Shown here piece by piece: positions 1 to 6,828 of a stretch of DNA of 8,161 nt (positions are counted from its first letter, which is position 1; each line of letters opens with the position of its first letter). The stretch is from Flavobacteriales bacterium (GTDB lineage Bacteria > Bacteroidota > Bacteroidia > Flavobacteriales > BACL11): the NCBI GenBank assembly GCA_018675825.1, contig JABGXK010000256.1, forward strand, positions 1 to 8,161, in the 5' to 3' direction. The notes below the pieces were generated by a model. The model was not told the DNA's origin. It did no database searches and was given only the letters and a program-made list of their open reading frames with translations. Made by a program: the position numbers and the translations under genes.

Positions 1-670
1 CATGTACAATGCCTTGGGGTCCAATATACATAAATGAACCTGCTGTCATTTGGCCATATTGCGTCACACCTAAAGCATTAAATTTTTCCCAATCATCAGC
101 TTTAGAGTAGTTTGGAATCATCATACCATTTGTCACAACAACTCTTGGCGCATACTTGTTTGATGGAAATAAACCCATCGAATGTCCAGAATACAATACT
201 AATGTTTGTTCATTTGTCATAGTTGCTAATAGCTGCATACAAAGTAAGTATTGTGCCCAATTTTGAAATACAGAACCATTTCCGCCATAAGTAATAAGTT
301 CATGTGGATGTTGTGCTATAGCATTATCTAGATTATTAGATAACATCAATTGAATCGCAGCAGCTTGTTTAGATATGTGGGGAAAATCATTAATACGTCT
401 AGATTGAATCTTATAGTCAGGTCTAAACCTATACATATATATCCTGCCATATTTTTTTAATTCCTCAAGAAATTCATTGGCAAGAGTTTTATGCATTTTC
501 TCAGGGAAATATCTTAATGCATTTTTTAAAGCAAGCTTTTTTTCATTCTTTGATAAAATATCTTTTCTAATTGGAGCATGATTAATCGAATAATCATATT
601 TTTTAATACTTGGTAAAGTATTAGGTATGCCCTCTAAGATGACTTGTTTAATATTTATTTTCTCTTTCAC
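1..670 (-). CDS. hutU: urocanate hydratase, N-terminal part (runs off left edge)
   Basis: Urocanate hydratase converts urocanate to imidazolone propionate, the second step of cytoplasmic histidine degradation, using a tightly bound NAD+. I translated the minus strand by hand. It is open from the GTG at 670 to the window edge, giving 223 complete codons of a protein that is usually about 660-680 residues in this subfamily. Landmarks are ILEGIPNTLP (11-20), INHAPIRKDILS (29-40), YGRIYMYRFRPDY (74-86), ELITYGGNG (124-132), VLYSGHSMGLFPS (158-170), TNGMMIPNYS (180-189) and TQYGQMTAGSFMYIGPQGIV (203-222). The N-terminal block before the YGG motif is the long form shared by Bacteroidota and animals, absent from the shorter proteobacterial enzyme. 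The catalytic cysteine region lies outside the window. No in-frame ATG occurs upstream, and GTG at 670 puts the start where homologues begin. The start lies inside the 3' end of the upstream DUF5522 gene (23 bp overlap), which suggests co-transcription and perhaps translational coupling. No other hut gene is visible. Confidence 0.93.
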   Translation of the reverse strand, partial: MKEKINIKQVILEGIPNTLPSIKKYDYSINHAPIRKDILSKNEKKLALKNALRYFPEKMHKTLANEFLEELKKYGRIYMYRFRPDYKIQSRRINDFPHISKQAAAIQLMLSNNLDNAIAQHPHELITYGGNGSVFQNWAQYLLCMQLLATMTNEQTLVLYSGHSMGLFPSNKYAPRVVVTNGMMIPNYSKADDWEKFNALGVTQYGQMTAGSFMYIGPQGIVH

Positions 671-824
671 TTTCTTTGCTTTTATATGGACAATGTTTAC
701 ATAAATTATTACAACAATATCCTCTATTTAAATGATATTCTTTTGTAAATACTAGTAGACCTTCTTTAGAAAAATAATAAAATTTATTTTCTGAGGACTT
801 ATCATTTGTTATTTTATTCATCAT
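648..824 (-). CDS. DUF5522 family small cysteine-motif protein
   Basis: This is a small protein of 58 residues (start at 824). Its core, LLVFTKEYHLNRGYCCNNLC followed by KHCPYK, is the signature of the DUF5522 family, common in Bacteroidota and of unknown function. Four cysteines, C37, C38, C42 and C45 in a CC-x3-C-x2-C pattern, could bind zinc or an iron-sulfur centre; that is inference. The open frame extends to an ATG at 866, adding 14 residues that would overlap the divergent gene at 849. I prefer ATG 824 (or the adjacent ATG 821) because family members are short, the conserved block begins about 12 residues later, and a TAATTTTG box lies just upstream. The 3' end overlaps the hutU start, so the two probably form an operon. 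Confidence 0.85.
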   Translation of the reverse strand: MMNKITNDKSSENKFYYFSKEGLLVFTKEYHLNRGYCCNNLCKHCPYKSKESERENKY

Positions 825-826
825 AA

Positions 827-834
827 CAAAATTA
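827..834 (-). promoter_or_regulatory. candidate -7 element for DUF5522-hutU
   Basis: On the minus strand this reads TAATTTTG, a full match to the Bacteroidota -7 consensus TAnnTTTG. It ends 2 bp before the ATG at 824, so transcription would begin at or very near the start codon and give a leaderless message. No TTG at the usual -33 spacing is present, and short AT-rich motifs occur by chance in DNA like this, so support is weak. On the plus strand the overlapping GATATTTG at 836-843 is a one-mismatch version placed 5 bp before the ATG at 849. Confidence 0.3.
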
Positions 835-848
835 CGATATTTGCTATT

Positions 849-1736
849 ATGAAAATTGAATCTCAAGAAATTTTTAATTCATTATATAAAGATGCTGAAA
901 TAAGAGTTTTTATTAAAAGATTAGATTTGATTAAGTCAGAAATTTCAGGTAATAAATATTTTAAATTAAAATATAATATTAGAGAAGCTGTTTCTAAAGG
1001 TTATAAAAAAGTTTTAACTTTTGGAGGTGCTTTCTCAAATCATATTCTTGCAACTTCATTAATATCTCGTAAATATAATTTACACTCAATAGGAATTATA
1101 AGAGGCGAGGAGCATTTTCCATTAAATTCAACCTTACAAAAAGCTTCAAATAATGGAATGAGATTAGTTTATATTTCAAGAAAAGAATACAATAATAAAG
1201 CTTCAAAAGATTTTAAAGAAGGCTTAAATATCTGTTACAAAAATTATTATATAATTCCAGAAGGTGGAACAAATGATCTAGCAATCAAAGGAACAGAGGA
1301 AATTATCAATATAGATGATGATCATAATTATATCTGCTGCTCAGTTGGTACAGGAGGTACTATTTCTGGAATAATTAATGCTTCAAAAAAAAATCAGCTA
1401 GTACTAGGTTTTCCTGCTATAAAAGGATTTGATAAATTAAATATTGATATAAACTCTTGGGCTAATAAAAATAACTGGACATTAATTAATAAGTATCATT
1501 TTGGTGGCTATGCACGTTTTAATGATGAATTAATAGATTTTATAAAGATATTTTATAAAGATCATAATATACCATTAGATTTAATTTATACTTCTAAAAT
1601 GATTTATGGATTACATGATTTAATCAAAAATAATAAGATACCTTCCAAAAGTAGTGTTCTATTAGTGCATACTGGGGGATTACAAGGTAATATTGGAATG
1701 AATGATATTTATAATTTAAATCTTCCTGTTATGTAG
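849..1736 (+). CDS. ACC deaminase/D-cysteine desulfhydrase family PLP enzyme
   Basis: This is a fold-type II (tryptophan synthase beta-like) pyridoxal-phosphate enzyme of 295 residues, the normal length for the flavobacterial branch. The expected Schiff-base lysine is K36 in SGNKYFKLKYN (33-43), matching GGNK with K51 in characterised ACC deaminase. The Ser-Asn active-site pair is S63-N64 in FGGAFSNH (58-65). PEGGTN lies at 137-142, the phosphate-binding loop SVGTGGT at 165-171, and HTGG at 274-277 near the C-terminus. Members either open the ring of 1-aminocyclopropane-1-carboxylate to ammonia and 2-oxobutyrate or break D-cysteine to pyruvate, sulfide and ammonia. The sequence alone does not settle which, and D-cysteine desulfhydrase-like activity is the more common finding for generic bacterial homologues. 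The product is cytoplasmic (no signal peptide). The gene is divergent from DUF5522-hutU and followed 74 bp later by the glucosaminidase gene on the same strand. Confidence 0.88.
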   Translation: MKIESQEIFNSLYKDAEIRVFIKRLDLIKSEISGNKYFKLKYNIREAVSKGYKKVLTFGGAFSNHILATSLISRKYNLHSIGIIRGEEHFPLNSTLQKASNNGMRLVYISRKEYNNKASKDFKEGLNICYKNYYIIPEGGTNDLAIKGTEEIINIDDDHNYICCSVGTGGTISGIINASKKNQLVLGFPAIKGFDKLNIDINSWANKNNWTLINKYHFGGYARFNDELIDFIKIFYKDHNIPLDLIYTSKMIYGLHDLIKNNKIPSKSSVLLVHTGGLQGNIGMNDIYNLNLPVM

Positions 1737-1773
1737 ATATTAAGAATCACTGTTAAAAGCTAATATTCATTAA

Positions 1774-1806
1774 TTGTTATTCTGATATATTATATTACTA
1801 TTTTTA
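1774..1806 (+). promoter_or_regulatory. possible Bacteroidota-type promoter before the glucosaminidase gene
   Basis: TTG at 1774-1776 is followed, after a 22-bp spacer, by TATTTTTA at 1799-1806. This is one mismatch from TAnnTTTG at a spacing allowed for Flavobacteriia. Initiation would fall within a few bases of the ATG at 1811. The 74-bp gap between genes leaves room for a separate promoter, but the match is imperfect and the DNA is extremely AT-rich, so this is tentative. I saw no convincing terminator hairpin in the same gap. Confidence 0.25.
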
Positions 1807-1810
1807 AATA

Positions 1811-2686
1811 ATGAAAAAATTATATTTATTTCTATCATTTTTTTTATCTGTAACTTGTTATTCTCAGACTTTATCTGATGAGTATATTATTAAATATAAG
1901 GATCTGGCAATTAAGGAAATGAAGCTTTATAGAATACCTGCAAGTATTATATTATCACAAGGTATACTTGAATCAGCGAATGGAGAGAGTTATCTTGCTA
2001 ATAAGGCTAATAATCATTTTGGAATAAAGTGTCATAGCACTTGGAATGGTGAAAGAATTTATTATGATGATGATCTTGAAAATGAATGTTTTAGAAAATA
2101 TGATAATTATAAAGACTCTTATAGAGATCATTCACTATTTCTAGCTAATAGTGATAGGTATGCATCCTTATTTAGTTTATCAATTGCTGACTTTAGCTCA
2201 TGGGCAAAAGGTCTTCAGAAAGCTGGATATGCTACTAATCCTGAATATGCAGATTTATTAATTGATATAATTAATAACTATAATTTAAATGATCTAGACA
2301 AACTTGATGATAAGACTCAACGTTTTTATTTGTCAAGTATGTATGGTTTTCCTTATTTATATGGCTTTGGCATTAACTATATGGGGGATAAGTTTATATG
2401 TAATTTTAATCTTAATAGTTCTTTTATTTATTTAAATAAATCATCTGTAGGTTTTAACTATCTAATGGGTAATGAAATTTATATAGGTTCTAATATTGGT
2501 ATCTTATATCTTAAAGATAGAATGAATTATAATTTAGGGTTACAGATTAGCAAGAAAAGAAATTTATCTTCTAATCGAAATAAATATATATTAATTTCTC
2601 TTGGCTCAGACGTTGTAATCAGTGATTTTAGTAATATTGGAGGTAAAGAATTCTTACCTTATCTTTTATTGACTTATCTCTTCTAG
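1811..2686 (+). CDS. secreted GH73 glucosaminidase with barrel-like C-terminus
   Basis: This is a predicted peptidoglycan hydrolase cutting glycan strands next to N-acetylglucosamine (291 residues). A signal peptide covers 1-18 (MKK, hydrophobic core, then CYS-Q, with cleavage likely before Q19). The glucosaminidase domain spans about 23-160. The probable general acid glutamate is E54 in QGILESANGES (50-60), followed by NHFGIKC (68-74), DSYRDHSLFL (102-111) and KAGYATNPEYADLLIDII (137-154), all typical of this family. Flavobacterial relatives usually continue into LysM peptidoglycan-binding repeats. Here residues about 170-291 instead show alternating polar and hydrophobic or aromatic stretches and end in ...LLLTYLF with a terminal phenylalanine, resembling outer-membrane beta-strands. 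The hydrolase domain call is firm; the barrel reading is inference. The 3' end overlaps the convergent gene by 21 bp. Confidence 0.9.
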   Translation: MKKLYLFLSFFLSVTCYSQTLSDEYIIKYKDLAIKEMKLYRIPASIILSQGILESANGESYLANKANNHFGIKCHSTWNGERIYYDDDLENECFRKYDNYKDSYRDHSLFLANSDRYASLFSLSIADFSSWAKGLQKAGYATNPEYADLLIDIINNYNLNDLDKLDDKTQRFYLSSMYGFPYLYGFGINYMGDKFICNFNLNSSFIYLNKSSVGFNYLMGNEIYIGSNIGILYLKDRMNYNLGLQISKKRNLSSNRNKYILISLGSDVVISDFSNIGGKEFLPYLLLTYLF

Positions 2687-5254
2687 CTGATAATTGTATA
2701 ACACTTTTTTTCTAGTTAATAGAATATTTATTTTACTCTCATTTGTTAAGTTTGTTATTGTAAAGTTTCCATCACATTTAAGTGGCGTGCCATCAACAAC
2801 TTCATCATCTCTAATAAGATAAATCTCATTTTTAGTTTGAACAACAATATATTTTTTAAAAACTTGAATATGTATTATTTTATCATTAAATGATCTGTTT
2901 GATATTTCATTAAAATCTTTATCAAGTATGATGAGCAAGTTATTATTAGAAAATAATAGATTCTCTTTATTTTTATCATATGTAATTAAAGAAGAAGAAT
3001 CTAATGATGATAATGTTAGTGTATTTGATGTTCCATCAAGATTACAGATAAATAATTTATTTTCTTTAGTTAAGGTTAAAAGATTACCATTGTTATCTAT
3101 AGTAATATTGTTAATGCTATTTAATGAACTTTGAGAAGTAAAACTTAATCTACTTTTTCCATCTCTAGCTAGAAGGTTTATTTCCTTATCTGAAGAGCTT
3201 ACTATATAGTCCTTACTATCATACATAAAATGTGATAGTTTTTGATTAATAATATTCTTTCCAGAATATTTCCATCCAATAACTTTTTTCCCTTTACTAT
3301 TTATGTTAAGAATTGAATTGTTATTTAAGGGCAGCATTATTCTATATCTTTTGCTTTTATTATAGTCAAAAAGTGAATGTCCAACTTTTGTTTCTCCATT
3401 AATTTTTATGGGAAATGGTTTGACATCATCTCCATTTCTATCTATTAAATAAATATTTTTTGAAGAATTAAAAAGCATTTGATATTTATTGTTCTTAAAA
3501 AAATCACCTTCAGAGATATTTCCAATTATTTGTTCATTAATATTCTTTGTCCATCTAAATTTTTTGTTATCAGTTAAGTAATATATTTTATTAGCTAGGT
3601 CTTGAATTACTATTACATTTTCTTTTAATGAATGATTATATATAACTTGTGGATTCATATTTGATATTGTATCTAATTGTACAAACCATTTCTCTTTAAT
3701 TGTTTCTTTAAAATCTTCATCATAATAAAATGATAGATTGTTAATTTGATATGCACTATTGTTGTTTATTTGATATGATATTCCAGTAAAATTATTTAAA
3801 GAATCAAGATTAAAAGGAAAATCAAAATTTGACAATATCCTTTCAAATAATTTCATTGAATTTATATAAAAGAAAATATTAGATTTATTAGATATATTCT
3901 GCTTAAATCTATTAAAGTTTGAGTTATTAACAAGTGTATTTTCACTAATATAATTATCAATGATATATTCTAAATTTGATGTAGATTCACTAAAAATAAA
4001 ATAGTCATCTAGTACAATGAAAAAATTCTGTTGTGAATAATTGAATCGGTTACCAAAAATATTATAAGTTAACTTATCATCTGTAATATAATTAATTTCT
4101 TTATTAAGATATGTAGTAGATTTTTTTGAATCAATAATTTTTTGTAGTAAGCTGTATGCATGAATAGATTCCTTTGATTTAAAATATGTAAATTGGCTCT
4201 CTTCATTAATAGCTCCGCAGCTAAATACTCCAGCTTCATTCTCTAGATGATCAATAAACTCATTATAATCAAATTTGTATTTTTTTTGAATTTTAGTTTT
4301 AAATTTTTCAATTTCCCAAATTTTATTATTCTTCTCAAGTAATTTATTATTGTTTAAATACAGTTTTTTAATGTTATTAAAGCCTATGGAAAATAGATAG
4401 TTTGTGTTCTCTGGTATAAATTTAATTATATTTATTTTTTTTGAATCTTGTTGATTAAGTATATCAGCATATACTGATAATTTATCATCTATAAGGTTAA
4501 AACCATTTAGAATTATTTTATCATCATTTATTTTTAAATCTGAAGCTACCCAATCTGAAAGGTTATTTAGTAATTTAATATCATCTATTAAGTCAGTCTT
4601 GGTAGCCTTTAATAGATTATTTAAATTATATATAACATTAATATCGCTAGATTTATTAATAGTATTATATATATTTATAAACCTATCGTTATTTACAAAG
4701 TTATATTCACTATTAGAAGATTTTATTGCATCCTCAATTATTGTCTTGCTACTACTAATACAAATAATATTATTGATATTAGTTAGAAAGATATTAATAC
4801 TATCATTAGCAATATTATATATCTCTATGTTATCATAATTAAAGATTTTGTAGTTATTATCAAGAAATTTATTTTTAATTTTTTTTATTGATTCTAGATC
4901 TAATTCTGAGCTTAATAAAAATCCATTTGATGAAGTGCCATCTTTTAAAAATGAAATGAATAAACTGTTTGTAGGATCTATTTTATAGGAATTGTAAAAG
5001 TTGTTTATTTTCTTTAAATCCTTGTTATATTCTTCGATCTTACCAATACTGCTTAATTTATTACATATTATTTTATTATTAAATATGCTAAATATCTTAT
5101 CAGGTTTATTAATTTTTAAAATTACTGAAGAATGATAAGGAATTACTGATAATGGATTATTTGTTACTGATTCAGCTTCTTTATAAGCATTAAAACTAAT
5201 AATTATAATAAGGATTATTAGAAAGAATGGAAAAATTATTTTAATAAGCTTCAT
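2666..5254 (-). CDS. large membrane-anchored DUF3352-like protein with propeller-like repeats
   Basis: This 862-residue exported or anchored protein has no assigned function. Residues 5-21 form one strongly hydrophobic segment after K2 and K5. It has no clear cleavage site, so it is probably a signal anchor with the rest in the periplasm. Residues about 35-510 (starting PLSVIPYHSSVILKINK) resemble the DUF3352-type proteins that flavobacteria carry next to rnhB; this assignment is from memory of the family and is moderate. Residues about 550-862 hold recurring strand-turn units such as NIYLIDRNGDD (600-610), EINLLARDGKS (691-701), KLFICNLDGTS (733-743), LLIILDKDFNE (773-783) and EIYLIRDDEVV (810-820), spaced roughly 36-47 residues apart, as in a beta-propeller. 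The gene begins 2 bp after the rnhB stop, so it is the last gene of a three-gene minus-strand operon. Its 3' end overlaps the convergent GH73 gene. Long Asn/Lys/Ile-rich stretches reflect AT-biased codon use. Confidence 0.78.
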   Translation of the reverse strand: MKLIKIIFPFFLIILIIIISFNAYKEAESVTNNPLSVIPYHSSVILKINKPDKIFSIFNNKIICNKLSSIGKIEEYNKDLKKINNFYNSYKIDPTNSLFISFLKDGTSSNGFLLSSELDLESIKKIKNKFLDNNYKIFNYDNIEIYNIANDSINIFLTNINNIICISSSKTIIEDAIKSSNSEYNFVNNDRFINIYNTINKSSDINVIYNLNNLLKATKTDLIDDIKLLNNLSDWVASDLKINDDKIILNGFNLIDDKLSVYADILNQQDSKKINIIKFIPENTNYLFSIGFNNIKKLYLNNNKLLEKNNKIWEIEKFKTKIQKKYKFDYNEFIDHLENEAGVFSCGAINEESQFTYFKSKESIHAYSLLQKIIDSKKSTTYLNKEINYITDDKLTYNIFGNRFNYSQQNFFIVLDDYFIFSESTSNLEYIIDNYISENTLVNNSNFNRFKQNISNKSNIFFYINSMKLFERILSNFDFPFNLDSLNNFTGISYQINNNSAYQINNLSFYYDEDFKETIKEKWFVQLDTISNMNPQVIYNHSLKENVIVIQDLANKIYYLTDNKKFRWTKNINEQIIGNISEGDFFKNNKYQMLFNSSKNIYLIDRNGDDVKPFPIKINGETKVGHSLFDYNKSKRYRIMLPLNNNSILNINSKGKKVIGWKYSGKNIINQKLSHFMYDSKDYIVSSSDKEINLLARDGKSRLSFTSQSSLNSINNITIDNNGNLLTLTKENKLFICNLDGTSNTLTLSSLDSSSLITYDKNKENLLFSNNNLLIILDKDFNEISNRSFNDKIIHIQVFKKYIVVQTKNEIYLIRDDEVVDGTPLKCDGNFTITNLTNESKINILLTRKKVLYNYQLEEISQ

Positions 5255-5256
5255 GA

Positions 5257-5889
5257 TTATAATAAATTAAATATTATTTCAAAATTAGTTATTAATATTA
5301 TTAAAATCATCTGATTGTTAACTAGTTTGTAACTTTTTCGATGATGTATAGATATTCCAAAATTCTTAATAGCTTTTCTATGTTCTTTTGTTGGGTATCC
5401 CTTATTTGATATCCATTTATACTCGGGGAAGTCATTATGAAGCTTGGTCATTAATTTATCCCTGTAAGTTTTTGCAATTATTGATGCAGCAGCAATAGCT
5501 TGAAATTTACTATCACCTCTTATTATACATTTATGGTTTTTATTTCTAAATTGTTTAAAGTGTGGTCCATCAATTAAAATTAATTCATATTTAATCTTAA
5601 TTTTCTTAATAGCTCTGTGCATAGCAAGTATTGATGCATTAAGAATATTAATTTGATCTATCTTTTTTGACTTGACTATTCCTATTTCATATGCTAATGC
5701 ATGTTTCTTGATTATTTTACTTAATTTTTCTCTTTTTTTAGGTGAAAGCTTTTTTGAATCATTTAGATCTTTATTTTTAAAATTTAATGGAAGAATAACT
5801 GCAGCAGCAAATACAGGGCCAGATAATGAGCCTCTTCCAGCTTCATCACATCCAACTTCAATTTGACTACCAAATCTTTTTAAGTTCAT
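5257..5889 (-). CDS. rnhB: ribonuclease HII
   Basis: RNase HII nicks the RNA strand of RNA-DNA hybrids and starts removal of single ribonucleotides misincorporated into DNA; it is cytoplasmic and metal-dependent. All key residues are present in this 210-residue protein. D15 and E16 lie in VGCDEAGRGSLSGP (12-24), including the GRG loop (18-20) that recognises the RNA-DNA junction. D107 lies in LILIDGP, D126 in RGDSKFQAIAAASIIAK (124-140), and the conserved tyrosine is Y165 in KGYPT, before HRKSYK (183-188). The numbering is almost identical to the E. coli enzyme. Odd feature: after SYKLV (186-190) there is a hydrophobic 20-residue tail rich in Ile and Leu that does not look like part of the fold. 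The start ATG shares its first base with the upstream gene's stop (TAATG), implying translational coupling. The DUF3352-like gene follows 2 bp after the stop. Confidence 0.96.
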   Translation of the reverse strand: MNLKRFGSQIEVGCDEAGRGSLSGPVFAAAVILPLNFKNKDLNDSKKLSPKKREKLSKIIKKHALAYEIGIVKSKKIDQINILNASILAMHRAIKKIKIKYELILIDGPHFKQFRNKNHKCIIRGDSKFQAIAAASIIAKTYRDKLMTKLHNDFPEYKWISNKGYPTKEHRKAIKNFGISIHHRKSYKLVNNQMILIILITNFEIIFNLL

Positions 5890-6776
5890 TATTCACCTAT
5901 TAGTCCCATTTTTGTAGCTTTAATATTTTTCTTGTTTCTTTGTTTATTTCTCGCATCAATATCATCAAAAAAAACCCATTTACCTTTATTATATTCAAAT
6001 GCATTATATGTCCCTTCAGGAATATAATATTCATGCATTCCAACTAATTCCTTTTTGAGCGGTACTAATTGATCAAATATAATTCTATTTTGATCTTTAT
6101 TAAACTTTAAGCTAAATGAAGATTTTGAATCGCATTCTAAAATAAAACGTTTTGGTTTTGATTTTTCTTTAAGTTTAAAAATTGGTAAGCCAAACTTTAC
6201 TTTGTTTTTACCTGAGAAGTACATTGGCTCAATAATTTTCTTAGTACTTTTGCTATCGTTACCATCCCAACCTAATAAAGTGTAGAATTTTCTACCAGAT
6301 TTTTTAAAATAAATGATTTCATAATATAAGGCTCCATACCAATTTTTACTATCTAAGTCAGCAAATATTGGATTTCTCAAATTATCTGATTTGTCAATTA
6401 ATTCTATTAAATCAAATCGTTTTTTTCTTTTATTATAGTATTGAATTAAACAATTGTATGAATAGGTTCCGTTATCTTTTCTAAGAATCCAATTATATAA
6501 TTTAAAGCTCTTGTCATTTGGAGTTAATATAGATATTGTTTTTAAAGAGTCAAATTGGTATTTAAATGATTTGTCATAGGCTAAAACCTCTTTTAAAATT
6601 GTAATAAAGCCACTATTTGCCTTTATTCTTTCCTGTTCATTATCAGAATACATTATTTTTTCAGCGATGATTTTTAAAGTATCCTCATATTCCTTAATTA
6701 ATTTAAAACTTACATTTTGAGAAATTATGTTATTTGAAATACTAGAGAGAAAAAGTATTAAGAAAATTTTTTTCAT
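5889..6776 (-). CDS. secreted protein of unknown function, conserved-looking, upstream of rnhB
   Basis: This is a 295-residue protein that I cannot assign to a function. Residues 1-20 form a signal peptide (MKK, hydrophobic core, then IIS-Q, with cleavage likely around S19/Q20), so the mature protein is periplasmic or surface-exposed; there is no lipobox cysteine. The mature part is rich in aromatic and basic residues. Distinctive blocks that look like family signatures are WYGALYYEIIYFKKSGRKFY (146-165), LLGWDGNDSKSTKKII (167-182), FDQLVPL (234-240) and YIPEGTYNAFEYNKGKWVFF (251-270). I recall similar uncharacterised proteins in Flavobacteriia, but cannot confirm that here. It is the first gene of the minus-strand operon with rnhB and the DUF3352-like gene, its stop overlapping the rnhB start by one base. 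It is divergent from the acyl-CoA reductase gene, with 52 bp between starts. Confidence 0.82.
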   Translation of the reverse strand: MKKIFLILFLSSISNNIISQNVSFKLIKEYEDTLKIIAEKIMYSDNEQERIKANSGFITILKEVLAYDKSFKYQFDSLKTISILTPNDKSFKLYNWILRKDNGTYSYNCLIQYYNKRKKRFDLIELIDKSDNLRNPIFADLDSKNWYGALYYEIIYFKKSGRKFYTLLGWDGNDSKSTKKIIEPMYFSGKNKVKFGLPIFKLKEKSKPKRFILECDSKSSFSLKFNKDQNRIIFDQLVPLKKELVGMHEYYIPEGTYNAFEYNKGKWVFFDDIDARNKQRNKKNIKATKMGLIGE

Positions 6777-6803
6777 TTAATAGGTATTGACTTAAGTATA
6801 TTA

Positions 6804-6811
6804 TAGTTTTG
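6804..6811 (+). promoter_or_regulatory. candidate -7 promoter element for the acyl-CoA reductase gene
   Basis: TAGTTTTG is an exact match to the Bacteroidota -7 consensus TAnnTTTG, placed 17 bp before the ATG at 6829, which would give a leader of about 14 nt. The nearest TTG (6787-6789) is only 14 bp upstream of it, shorter than the usual spacing, so the -33 half is not well supported. No equally good element was found for the divergent minus-strand operon in the same 52-bp gap. Confidence 0.42.
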
Positions 6812-6828
6812 TAAAAATAATTTTTTTG

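Noticed and set aside
648..866. Longer 72-residue form of the DUF5522 protein starting at 866
   Set aside because: The extra 14 residues would overlap the divergent enzyme gene by 18 bp and lie outside the conserved block; the start at 824 is more economical, though the longer form is not excluded.
1737..1810. Possible terminator or small RNA in the gap between the two plus-strand genes
   Set aside because: No GC-bearing stem with a T-tract could be found; only AT-rich sequence with weak self-complementarity.
1811..1867. Lipoprotein signal on the glucosaminidase (C16)
   Set aside because: The residues before the cysteine (S-V-T) do not form a good lipobox, and the following Y-S-Q fits ordinary signal-peptidase cleavage.
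2928..3134. Plus-strand open frame of 68 codons inside the DUF3352-like gene
   Set aside because: It lies antisense to a long, well-supported coding frame, has low-complexity Leu/Ser/Val content and resembles no family; it is a chance frame in AT-rich DNA.
4599..4838. Plus-strand open frame of 79 codons encoding a very hydrophobic peptide
   Set aside because: It is antisense to the Asn/Asp/Lys-rich part of the large minus-strand gene. Such codons read in reverse give Ile/Leu, so the apparent membrane protein is an artefact.
5672..5866. Plus-strand open frame of 64 codons
   Set aside because: It is fully antisense to the conserved N-terminal catalytic half of RNase HII.
6787..6807. Sigma-70-like TTGACT with a TATA-type -10
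   Set aside because: The spacing between TTGACT (6787) and the nearest TATAGT (6802) is only 9 bp, far from workable, and Bacteroidota use a different consensus.
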